A stretch of 7,793 nt of DNA from contig JBILKV010000202.1 of assembly GCA_044376515.1 (NCBI GenBank), positions 1 through 7,793 on the forward strand. Reading direction: 5' to 3'. The DNA is from Chth-196 sp044376515 (lineage in GTDB: Bacteria; Verrucomicrobiota; Verrucomicrobiia; Chthoniobacterales; Chthoniobacteraceae). The position numbers and the translations under genes were made by a program. The notes beneath the pieces are model-generated. The model was not told where the DNA came from. It worked only from the letters and a program-made list of their open reading frames with translations, and made no database searches. Shown here piece by piece: positions 1 to 5,822 of the stretch. Positions within the stretch are counted from its first letter, which is position 1. Each line of letters starts with the position of its first letter.

Positions 1-2
1 CG

Positions 3-107
3 AGATACTGGTTGGACGCCGGTCGCGTTCGCGACTTGGTGGGCGCAAAAGGCTGGCTCGTGGCCCAAGCAAACTCTATCTCTCCGAGCGTATTACCCGT
101 TGCGTAG
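3..107 (+). CDS. C-terminal end of an unidentified upstream gene (partial)
   Basis: A frame open from the window edge ends in TAG at 105-107 and gives about 34 residues, beginning RYWLDAGRVRDLVGAKGW and ending SVLPVA. Of the three plus-strand frames here it has the most protein-like composition; frame 2 is arginine-rich and looks like a shadow. A strong terminator-like hairpin begins 14 nt after the stop, which fits a real gene end. I do not recognise the family and too little is visible to assign a function. The gene would run in the same direction as the downstream sctK-like gene. It could also be chance open sequence. Confidence 0.4.
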   Translation, partial: RYWLDAGRVRDLVGAKGWLVAQANSISPSVLPVA

Positions 108-121
108 TGTGAATGGTATAA

Positions 122-168
122 GGAACCTCCGTCTCCCCCGCAAGGGGGGGGCGGAGGCTTCCTCTTTT
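122..168 (+). terminator. Strong hairpin with GCAA tetraloop and T-rich tail, probable rho-independent terminator
   Basis: Bases 122-139 pair with 144-162 almost without a break: GGAA with TTCC, CCTCCG with CGGAGG, then a C/T run against eight G, including two G-U pairs, with only C158 bulged. The loop, 140-143, is GCAA, a GNRA tetraloop. TCTTTT follows, and a second T run lies at about 174-178. The T tract lies on the plus-strand side only, so it should stop rightward transcription. It lies between the probable gene end at 107 and the sctK-like gene, so it may end the upstream transcript or attenuate read-through into sctK. Confidence 0.7.
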
Positions 169-192
169 CCGGGTTTTTCCCTCCCGCATTGC

Positions 193-918
193 ATGCTCAA
201 GAACCCGTGGGTTGAGGCAGCCAGAAGCGCATCCGAGGAGGGTGATGGCTCGGCTTTGTGGATGGAGTGTTATCGTTTTTGGGCGCTTCCTTCCCTCTCT
301 CTCCACTCGGATTGGAGCCAGAAACTCTGGGGCGACCTCATCAATGCGGGGGTGGGTTGCGAGAGGGTTCACCGGATGGTCTCGCAGCTCATTGCCGAGT
401 TTTACGGCCTCGACCTGACAGAGGCGCTCCCGCTGAGCACTCCGCCGTCCAGGCTCGTGGCGCTCCTCGACGGCGCTCTCTCGGAGCGACTCATTCAATT
501 CGCCGGACTCACCCTGCTGCGCCCGCGCCTGATGGGCCAGCTCGACACGCGCAGTTTGCGGCCCGCCATTTCGGGGCTGGAAAAAGAGGCCCTCCATTTC
601 GTGGTCCACGAGGCGCAGCTTGTTTTGAAGGGCGGGAGCGGCGGCGACCCGGCGGCGGCCAATTCCTCTGTGCTCGACCTGGGCTGCATTCACCGGGCTG
701 GGGCCTCGCTGCTGCGTTTCCTCCTTTCAGACGTCGGGGAACAGGGCCTCAAGCGCTTGGAACTCAAGCTGCCCAAAGGCGCCTTCACGGAATGGGAGCC
801 GCCTCAGGGGCTGAGTCTGGATGCCGCATGGGAGGTGGTCCGCAGGATTGTCAGGCTCAAGTTCGAGCAAGAGACAGGCCCGTGCGCCCCCGTGATCCGG
901 GCGATTCTGAAGGGGTAG
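193..918 (+). CDS. sctK: SctK (YscK-like) sorting-platform protein
   Basis: SctK is a cytoplasmic protein that links the ring of the injectisome to SctQ and SctL in the sorting platform. From memory of YscK, several segments line up in order: the start MECYRFWALPSLSLHSDW with the YscK N-terminus that ends in AAYLHLEQ, then FYGLDLTEALPL, LIQFAGLTLLRP, EKEALHFVVHEAQLVLKG, and a late LLRFLLSD...LKRLELKLP matching YscK's FWLAAMEP...CKRLSLRLP. No signal peptide or membrane segment is seen. ATG at 193 gives 241 aa; ATG at 262 gives 218 aa, close to YscK's roughly 209, and starts exactly at the conserved part, so 262 may be the true start. A perfect AGGAGG at 236-241 is too far from 262 for normal spacing. 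The frame stays open upstream to the window edge, but that part does not look like protein. The gene converges on sctQ instead of lying between sctJ and sctL. Confidence 0.75.
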   Translation: MLKNPWVEAARSASEEGDGSALWMECYRFWALPSLSLHSDWSQKLWGDLINAGVGCERVHRMVSQLIAEFYGLDLTEALPLSTPPSRLVALLDGALSERLIQFAGLTLLRPRLMGQLDTRSLRPAISGLEKEALHFVVHEAQLVLKGGSGGDPAAANSSVLDLGCIHRAGASLLRFLLSDVGEQGLKRLELKLPKGAFTEWEPPQGLSLDAAWEVVRRIVRLKFEQETGPCAPVIRAILKG

Positions 919-1004
919 TTCTACGGGGGGAGTTCTGGTGGCTCCTCTGCCGCCCGCCGGGCCCGCTGAACATGAAAACCGAAGCTCCAGCACAATGACC
1001 CCGA

Positions 1005-1040
1005 TTACGGAAGCGCAACGCCTCGGCTTTCCGTAATTTT
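1005..1040 (+). terminator. Possible rho-independent terminator after sctK
   Basis: TTACGGAAGC at 1005-1014 pairs with GCTTTCCGTAA at 1026-1036 apart from one bulged T, leaving an 11-nt loop. TTTT follows at 1037-1040. The stem is only moderately GC-rich, and the site is 87 nt past the sctK stop. The T tract points to termination of the plus strand. No equivalent T run is seen in the minus direction, so it does not clearly terminate the sctQ operon. Confidence 0.45.
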
Positions 1041-1080
1041 CAAAAAGCTCTCCGCGTTCTCCGCGCCTCCGCGTGAAAAT
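1036..1080. repeat. Short intergenic repeat: three 9-nt direct units between 7-nt inverted repeats
   Basis: Three near-identical units follow each other: CTCCGCGTT (1050-1058), CTCCGCGCC (1059-1067) and TCCGCGTG (1068-1075, incomplete). The block is bracketed by ATTTTCA (1036-1042) and its exact reverse complement TGAAAAT (1074-1080). Read on the minus strand it has the form of the TTTTCACGCGGAGGCGCGGAG-type sequences that I recall scattered between genes in many environmental bacterial genomes; that likeness is from memory. It sits in the 202-nt gap between converging genes (919-1120), where I see no gene. Its function is unknown. Confidence 0.55.
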
Positions 1081-1120
1081 GATCTTTCTCTGAAACTGCG
1101 GCGTTCGGGCTGAACCCGGG

Positions 1121-1390
1121 TTAAGCCTGGAAAATGTGAAGCAATCGGATCCCGAGCCGGTCCCCCACCATGACGAGTTCCGCGTCTGCCACGCGGTTGC
1201 CGTGGACCCGCACGGTCCCGGGGGCGTCGAGGCGGACGCCGGGGCATTCGAGAATGGACCCCACGCAGAGCTGCTTGAATTGGCCAAGCGGGAGGTTGGT
1301 TGTTCCCAGTTCAAAGAGGAGCTCGACGGGGATCTCATCGGGGCTGCGGAGCAGGGGGTCTGCGGGAGGAATCGGGGCGTTGTTTTCCAT
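1121..1390 (-). other. Possible internal translation product SctQ-C
   Basis: Met246 of SctQ (ATG 1390-1388) lies just before the final SpoA domain. Starting there gives 89 residues, nearly the size of the separately translated YscQ-C, about 90 residues from an internal start at roughly residue 218 of YscQ. Internal initiation of SctQ is established in several injectisomes. No Shine-Dalgarno sequence precedes this ATG (upstream bases read CCTCGCAGTT), but the annotated starts of this operon lack one too. The position is seen; use as a start is inferred. Confidence 0.4.
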
Positions 1391-2125
1391 AACTGCGAGG
1401 ATTTTAAGACGTTGATGTTCCGGGTCGAACTTGCCAAGGGCCGTAAGCCGGGGGGCTAGATGCAAGAAAAGGGAGTTGGGCGGCGCTGAGCGGTCGCAGA
1501 GCACGACGTCGCCCGGGCGCAGTTGCGCCAGCTGGCCTGCGGCCAAAAAACATTGGCCGACGCCGAGACTCAGCGGGACCTGCAGGGACGCCCACGGCAT
1601 CAAAAAGCGCCGACGCCGCTGCTTGAGCGCCTCCAGGAGGCCCGTCCTCGCGTTCTGCGGAACCCGAAGCGCTCCGAAGAGCACACAGTCGGTGGAATCC
1701 CTGCGCACGCGCCATTGGAATCCGAACCGGAGCTCGCCCGCGCCGCCCGACTCCGGCGCCTCGGGCTCCAGGCTGAGCCGCTGGCCTATCAGGGCCTCGG
1801 CGGCCTTGAGGGTGCTGGAGAGTGCCGATTCCAACATCGCCAGTGCCATGGGGCGGGGCAGTTCGTGAAACGGGGGAGTCGGGGTACGGGGGAAAAACGG
1901 TTCGGGAGGCCAATGCTGCAAGCCCACGCCGATCCTGTCTTTCCCGAAGCGCAGTCCGAATTCCACGGCGCCCCCCGAGGGGGCGGCGCCGGGGGTGATG
2001 GCAAACGAGTGCAACGCCCCCTCCTCCCTCCAGGGAAAGGGGGCCGCGAGTGTTGCCAGAGCGTTGCAGAAGGCGACGTCAGAGTCCCTGTAGTGCGCTT
2101 GGATCAGAAAGGAAGGCAGACTCAT
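1121..2125 (-). CDS. sctQ: SctQ (YscQ/FliM-FliN type) cytoplasmic ring protein
   Basis: SctQ forms the cytoplasmic sorting platform, the injectisome counterpart of the flagellar C-ring. It binds SctK on the membrane side and SctL below, and takes part in substrate loading. The 334-aa product is slightly longer than YscQ (307 aa). The C-terminus carries a clear SpoA (FliMN_C) domain at about 262-331: PDEIPVELLFELG, then LPLGQFKQLCVGSILE and GDRLGIRLLHI. An earlier SpoA-like segment lies at about 176-246, with VPLSLGVGQCFLA and QLRPGDVVLCD. The N-terminal 170 residues are the variable part. ATG at 2125 lies within the end of sctP, a 47-nt overlap, and has no Shine-Dalgarno sequence, so translation is probably coupled. 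This is the last gene of the minus-strand operon; no sctR homologue follows as it does in Yersinia. Confidence 0.93.
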   Translation of the reverse strand: MSLPSFLIQAHYRDSDVAFCNALATLAAPFPWREEGALHSFAITPGAAPSGGAVEFGLRFGKDRIGVGLQHWPPEPFFPRTPTPPFHELPRPMALAMLESALSSTLKAAEALIGQRLSLEPEAPESGGAGELRFGFQWRVRRDSTDCVLFGALRVPQNARTGLLEALKQRRRRFLMPWASLQVPLSLGVGQCFLAAGQLAQLRPGDVVLCDRSAPPNSLFLHLAPRLTALGKFDPEHQRLKILAVMENNAPIPPADPLLRSPDEIPVELLFELGTTNLPLGQFKQLCVGSILECPGVRLDAPGTVRVHGNRVADAELVMVGDRLGIRLLHIFQA

Positions 2126-2834
2126 GGGAAGAGCGCCGAGACGTGGGTTGAGAGTTTCGGGTCGCCGTCGGGCGCCTCGGAGTGTGGCCCTGGGGGGAGA
2201 GTGGCACCCCGGGGGGCGGGGGCAAAACCACGACGGTGAGCGCCTGTTCGGAGGGCAGCAGCGCCAGCACTCTTTGCTCCAGGGCGCGCAGGCTTTCGCT
2301 CAGCAACTCTGGGGCTTCCGGATGCTGTGCCTCGACCCGGATCTCGAGTCTGCCCTCCGCAGTCTCGGCCCGGACCTTGATTTCGCCGAGGCTGCGGTGA
2401 GCAAAGTTGAGAACCAGCGTGCCCGAGGAGTTCTCTGGAAGGCGCGCTTCAGGCGCGGGTTCCAGGTGGTTCCTCGCCTGGGTGGCTTGGAGAGGCCGGG
2501 CCAATGGCCGGGTGTCGCTGGATTTGTCCTCGGTTAGGCGGGGAGGTGTTGGATCCGGTTGGGGCGGAGGCAGATCACCCCGGGGCGGCGCCGTCTGCGC
2601 ACCGGGCTCGCCCGCGGAGGACGGCGGCTCCTCGCGGCGGGGTTCTTTGAGGTGTCGCCGCTGGAATGGCCGTGACGCCGTGTGGCCGCCCGCCAGCTCC
2701 AGGAGGGGCGGCGAGGGCGGTGGGCCCGGCCGCAGGTCTCCGGGCGCGTCGGCTGAGGCCGTGAGGGGTGCACGTCCGCGCTCGATGGGCAGTGGCGTCG
2801 AAACCGGCACAGGACCAAGGGAAAGAGGGCTCAT
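2079..2834 (-). CDS. sctP: SctP (YscP/FliK-like) needle-length and substrate-specificity switch protein
   Basis: SctP proteins are secreted rulers that set needle length and switch export from needle subunits to later substrates through a C-terminal T3S4 domain acting on SctU. The first 135 residues of this 251-aa product are low-complexity and rich in proline, arginine and glutamate, as is usual for the ruler part. Residues about 138-205 look like a T3S4/FliK C-terminal fold: GTLVLNFAHRSLGEIKVRAE, GRLEIRVEA, then a helix LLSESLRALEQRVLALLP and a strand LTVVVLP. A basic, serine-rich tail of about 45 residues follows. At 251 aa it is about half of YscP (515 aa). The start is the ATG overlapping the sctO stop (ATGA, 2831-2834). 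Position between sctO and sctQ is the main support, since this family is poorly conserved. Confidence 0.85.
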   Translation of the reverse strand: MSPLSLGPVPVSTPLPIERGRAPLTASADAPGDLRPGPPPSPPLLELAGGHTASRPFQRRHLKEPRREEPPSSAGEPGAQTAPPRGDLPPPQPDPTPPRLTEDKSSDTRPLARPLQATQARNHLEPAPEARLPENSSGTLVLNFAHRSLGEIKVRAETAEGRLEIRVEAQHPEAPELLSESLRALEQRVLALLPSEQALTVVVLPPPPGVPLSPQGHTPRRPTATRNSQPTSRRSSHESAFLSDPSALQGL

Positions 2835-3316
2835 GGTCGTTGCAATGCGGCTGCTTGAATCGCGAAATCCTCCATCTCCGCCTCCTCGGCCGCCTCCCTC
2901 TGGGCGCGGAGAGTCACCTCGGCGCGAGCCACGCACTCCCTGACCTTGTCCAGGGCTTTGCGGGCATCGCGCAACGCCTGCGAGCATTGCCGGGCTCTTT
3001 TCTCGAACTCTGCGGCGGCCGACTCGACGAGCCGGAGTTGTTCGAGCGAAGCGGCGCATTCCGATGCGAGCTCCTGCTTCCTGAGCCTGAGCCTCTCATG
3101 TTCCTGCACGGAGAACGCATGGAGTCGGAGGTCCCGGGTGATCTCCTCCGCCCGATTCCGGCAGGAGCTTTCCGTCCTCTGATGCTGCGTTCTCGCGAGT
3201 TCATGGGCGTCAGCCGCTTGCCGCGACGCGCGCAGCGCCGCCTGCAATGCGCGCTCGGCCGATCCCTGCTGAAGAGCGCGGATCTGGGATATCTTTCTGA
3301 GCGCCTGAAGGTTCAT
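2831..3316 (-). CDS. sctO: SctO (YscO/FliJ-like) ATPase stalk protein
   Basis: SctO is the coiled-coil stalk that sits in the pore of the SctN hexamer and contacts the export gate SctV; it also helps recycle chaperones. The 161-aa product is almost entirely charged helix: about 1-65 and 70-148 form two long heptad-like stretches (for example RLRLRKQELASECAASLEQL) with many Arg, Glu and Ala and no proline, as expected for the FliJ/YscO antiparallel coiled coil. Length is close to YscO (about 154). Sequence identity in the family is low, so the call rests on coiled-coil character, size and position between sctN and sctP. ATG at 3316 overlaps the preceding stop by 4 nt (ATGA). An upstream GTG/ATG extension would intrude into the previous gene and is unlikely. 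Confidence 0.87.
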   Translation of the reverse strand: MNLQALRKISQIRALQQGSAERALQAALRASRQAADAHELARTQHQRTESSCRNRAEEITRDLRLHAFSVQEHERLRLRKQELASECAASLEQLRLVESAAAEFEKRARQCSQALRDARKALDKVRECVARAEVTLRAQREAAEEAEMEDFAIQAAALQRP

Positions 3317-3600
3317 GCGAGGGGGGTGTTTTCCCGGTCCCGGGCGCGGCGGGTTTCCGCGCACTCCCTGATTTTCGCCAGGGCTCCGGCGGCCGCGCGC
3401 AGCGCCCTCGCGAACGCGGCGGTGTCGGGATCGTTCGTCTCGGAGACATGGCGCTCCAGGAGAGCCTGCCTCTCCTGCAGTTCCCTCCAGGCGGCATCGC
3501 CCTCGGGGCCCAGCAGGCGCGCTTCAGCGTCCAGGAAAACCGCATCGGAGCCCGGCACGCGCATATCTGGAGAGGGATGCGTGGCGGGGTCAGGATTCAT
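3313..3600 (-). CDS. Small unrecognised protein between sctN and sctO (95 aa)
   Basis: I do not recognise the family. The product starts MNPDPATHPSPDMRVPG, a proline-rich head, then has two predicted helices: about 30-53 (EGDAAWRELQERQALLERHV) and about 60-85 (AAFARALRAAAGALAKIREC), separated by a turn ETNDPD, and ends in a basic tail. There is no signal peptide or membrane span. The helix-turn-helix hairpin shape resembles small injectisome components or their chaperones, but this is only shape. The stop overlaps the sctO ATG by 4 nt and the start overlaps the preceding small gene by 11 nt, which is good evidence that it is translated with the operon. ATG at 3612 (MKTTMNPDP) is an alternative start. 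Yersinia has no gene at this site. Confidence 0.65.
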   Translation of the reverse strand: MNPDPATHPSPDMRVPGSDAVFLDAEARLLGPEGDAAWRELQERQALLERHVSETNDPDTAAFARALRAAAGALAKIRECAETRRARDRENTPLA

Positions 3601-3790
3601 CGTCGTCTTCATCTTCAAGGATTCGGGGAGGCGGGTTGAGGAGCATTTGCTCGCAGAGGTGGTTCCGCAGAAACTCCTCCGGGGTCGAAGCGGCCGCGTC
3701 GCCGCCGGACCGTCGCGACTCATAAGCGGCCACCCGTTCCGGCTCGGGGAGCGAATGGAAGCCCGTGGAATGGAGTGGTGAAATGTCCAT
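3590..3790 (-). CDS. Small unrecognised acidic-tailed protein after sctN (66 aa)
   Basis: I do not recognise the family. The 66-aa product begins MDISPLHSTGFHSLPEPERV, has one likely helix at about 36-51 (STPEEFLRNHLCEQMLLNPP), and ends with a very acidic run ILEDEDDDES. It has no signal peptide or membrane segment. Its ATG shares one base with the sctN stop (TGATG, 3788-3792), the usual re-initiation arrangement, and its end overlaps the next small gene by 11 nt in a different frame. Tight packing is the main evidence that it is real. It might be a chaperone-like or adaptor protein for the ATPase complex, but nothing in the sequence proves this. Confidence 0.6.
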   Translation of the reverse strand: MDISPLHSTGFHSLPEPERVAAYESRRSGGDAAASTPEEFLRNHLCEQMLLNPPPRILEDEDDDES

Positions 3791-5163
3791 CAGCGCACAA
3801 TGGTTTGAAGCTCCTCAATCACGGCGTCGGCGGGCGTCACCTCGTGTTCGGACTGCTGCAGGAATTTGCGGATCCGTGCCCAGCGCTCCACGGCGGCGTC
3901 GGCCTCGGGGTCGGCCCCTTTTTGGAATTCGCCGATTTGGACGAGCAGCTCGATTTCCTGATACTTCGCCATGAGGGAGCGCATTTTGCCCGCAGCCTTA
4001 CGGTGATCGGGCTGCACAATGGCGGACATCACGCGGCTGACGCTGGCGAGCACGTCCACGGCGGGATAATGGTTCGCGGCCGCCAGCTTCCGAGAAAGCA
4101 CGATATGACCGTCAAGGATGGAGCGCGTCTCGTCGGCGATGGGCTCCGACATGTCGTCCCCCTCCACCAGCACCGTGTAGAAAGCCGTGATGGAGCCGTT
4201 CCGGCCCGGGCCCGCCCTTTCCAACAGGAGCGGTAACGAGGAGAACACCGAAGGCGGATAACCGCGGCGCGTTGGCGGCTCTCCGGCGGCAAGACCGACC
4301 TCGCGGAGCGCGCGGGCAAAACGTGTCACCGAGTCCATCAGCAGAAGGACGTTCTTGCCGCAGTCCCTGAAATACTCCGCGATCGCCGTGGCCACGTAGG
4401 CGGCCTTGAGGCGTTCCATGGAGGGCCGGTCTGAGGTGGCCACCACAATGACGCAGCGCTTGCGGGCCTCCTCCCCGAGGTGGCGCTCCACGAACTCGCG
4501 CACCTCGCGCCCCCGCTCTCCGATGAGCGCCACCACACACACGTCCGCGCTGGCCCCCTTCACGAGCATCGAAAGCAGGGTGCTTTTTCCCCCGCCCGCG
4601 GCCGCGAAAACCCCCACCCTCTGTCCCTCCCCGCAGGTGAGCAGCGAGTCGATGGACTTGATTCCCACCCAGAAGGGACGGCTGACCAGCCCTCTTTCAA
4701 GGGGCGCCGGCGGATCCTGGTAGAGCGGGTATTGCTCCTCCGGGGTGAGGGGCCCCTTCTCCAATGCGTCCATGGGTTGGCCGAACCCGTCGAGGACCCG
4801 GCCCAGCAGTCCGTTGCCCACGCCCACCTTGGGCAGCGCGCCGGAGGGCACCACCTCCATGTCCGGGGAAAGACCGGCGGTGCGCCCAAGCGGAGTCAGC
4901 AGCGCGCAGTCGCGCATAAATCCCACCACCTCGGCCGGCACCTCCCATTTTTCGCGCCGGTTGCGCAACATGCAGATTTCGCCAATCCGGAAGGCGGGCG
5001 CGGTGGCTCGAATGATGGTGCCGACCACCTCGAGGACTTTCCCCCTCAGCAGGGCCAGGGGAGGCACGGCGAGGCAGGCCTCAAGGCTCTCGTGGACGTG
5101 GGCCAGGGCGGGGCCGGGAGGCGGCAAGCCCCTGGGCGGCGGGAATGGCGGTGACGGGTTCAT
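3790..5163 (-). CDS. sctN: SctN (YscN) type III secretion ATPase
   Basis: SctN is the hexameric ATPase at the base of the injectisome. It strips chaperones and unfolds substrates before export and is related to FliI and the F1 beta subunit. The 457-aa length is normal. Visible motifs: Walker A at 187-194 (AAAGGGKS), the GERGREVREF loop with the catalytic Glu at 216, Walker B NVLLLMDS with Asp at 277, the LSRKLA segment at 356-361 carrying the probable arginine finger Arg358, and the ATPase alpha/beta signature PAVDVLASVS at 367-376. The first 20 residues are unusually proline-rich (MNPSPPFPPPRGLPPPGPA). No active-site residue appears lost. The ATG overlaps the sctL stop by 4 nt (ATGA, 5160-5163), which fixes the start and puts stator and ATPase in coupled translation. 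Confidence 0.97.
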   Translation of the reverse strand: MNPSPPFPPPRGLPPPGPALAHVHESLEACLAVPPLALLRGKVLEVVGTIIRATAPAFRIGEICMLRNRREKWEVPAEVVGFMRDCALLTPLGRTAGLSPDMEVVPSGALPKVGVGNGLLGRVLDGFGQPMDALEKGPLTPEEQYPLYQDPPAPLERGLVSRPFWVGIKSIDSLLTCGEGQRVGVFAAAGGGKSTLLSMLVKGASADVCVVALIGERGREVREFVERHLGEEARKRCVIVVATSDRPSMERLKAAYVATAIAEYFRDCGKNVLLLMDSVTRFARALREVGLAAGEPPTRRGYPPSVFSSLPLLLERAGPGRNGSITAFYTVLVEGDDMSEPIADETRSILDGHIVLSRKLAAANHYPAVDVLASVSRVMSAIVQPDHRKAAGKMRSLMAKYQEIELLVQIGEFQKGADPEADAAVERWARIRKFLQQSEHEVTPADAVIEELQTIVR

Positions 5164-5822
5164 TCCGAGGCGGGCGCGTGCCCGAAGCAGCTTTCAAGGG
5201 CGTTGGTGATGGCTTGGATTTGGATGTGGACTCCCGTGCTCACGGAGCCGATCTCGGTGTCCAGAACGCATTCGTCCGGCGGCAGCTGCGAGTCGGCCTG
5301 GAGGTCCAGGGTGCGGATCGCGGGATAACGCTCCTTCCAGGAGTCGACCTTGGCCTGGAGCGCCGAGAGGTGCGCGCTCGAAACCCGCACGGTCACCCGG
5401 GCCTGCTGGCGCACAATCTGAAGGGATTGACCCACCACTCTCCCGAGAAGCTCCGCCTCGCTGAATTCCCCAATCACCCTCTGGATTCCCGCGACGAGCG
5501 CCCCGGTGATCCGCGCCTCGTAAGCCTCCAGATAGCGGACCGATTCCACGGCAAGCCGAACCATGCGCTCCGAAAGATCCCTCTCGGCCTGCCGTTTGCC
5601 CTCCTCGTAGCCCCTCGCCTTTTCCTTGAGGAACGCTTCCATGGCGAGGACGCGGATCTCGTCGGCCTCGCGGCGGGCGGCGTCCAGAAGCGAGGAGGCC
5701 TCCGCCAGCGGAGAGAAATCCTCCGCCAAAACGATCTTTCCCAAGGGCACCACCGAGCTTTGCTGTGCGGGCGGCGAAGGAGGCAATGCCGGGAAGTGCA
5801 ATGGGTTAGGCGAGGGGTTCAT
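5160..5822 (-). CDS. sctL: SctL (YscL/FliH-like) ATPase stator and regulator
   Basis: SctL binds the ATPase SctN and connects it as spokes to SctQ. The product is 220 aa, the same size class as YscL. It has a proline-rich head (1-20), then PLGKIVLAEDFSPL, matching the YscL segment LRILRAEDYQ. A charged helical region at about 40-105 contains GYEEGKRQAE, equivalent to YscL's GWQAGMDEAR. The C-terminal domain has RVTVRVSSAHL, AIRTLDLQAD and a closing ECVLDTEIGSVSTGVHIQIQ, close to YscL's GCILETEVGIIDASIDGQIE. I start at ATG 5822 because the conserved part begins soon after it and the open frame upstream, back to 6038, is arginine- and tryptophan-rich shadow of sctJ. The gene overlaps the end of sctJ by 17 nt; in Yersinia yscK would lie here. 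Confidence 0.93.
   Translation of the reverse strand: MNPSPNPLHFPALPPSPPAQQSSVVPLGKIVLAEDFSPLAEASSLLDAARREADEIRVLAMEAFLKEKARGYEEGKRQAERDLSERMVRLAVESVRYLEAYEARITGALVAGIQRVIGEFSEAELLGRVVGQSLQIVRQQARVTVRVSSAHLSALQAKVDSWKERYPAIRTLDLQADSQLPPDECVLDTEIGSVSTGVHIQIQAITNALESCFGHAPASE

Noticed and set aside
100..192. Extension of sctK upstream of ATG 193 to a TTG at 100
   Set aside because: It would place the strong terminator hairpin inside the coding sequence and adds residues with no protein-like character.
258..998. Second plus-strand frame overlapping sctK
   Set aside because: Its product is rich in Arg, Pro and Gly without family likeness, whereas the other frame aligns with YscK along its length.
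1113..1122. AACCCGGGTT palindrome at the end of sctQ as an operator or terminator
   Set aside because: Only 10 bp, with no loop or T tract and partly inside the stop region; too little to support a site.
1523..2239. Plus-strand open frame of 238 codons opposite sctQ
   Set aside because: Shadow of sctQ, whose SpoA domain and operon position are clear; the antisense product is low-complexity and arginine- and glycine-rich.
2835..3059. Upstream extension of sctP
   Set aside because: It lies inside sctO and is Arg- and Gly-rich; the ATGA overlap at 2831-2834 gives a better start.
2768..3781. Long plus-strand open frame of 337 codons opposite sctO and the small genes
   Set aside because: It is antisense to a run of coupled genes, its composition is rich in Arg, Ser and Ala, and it matches no family I know. 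High GC content makes such long shadow frames common.
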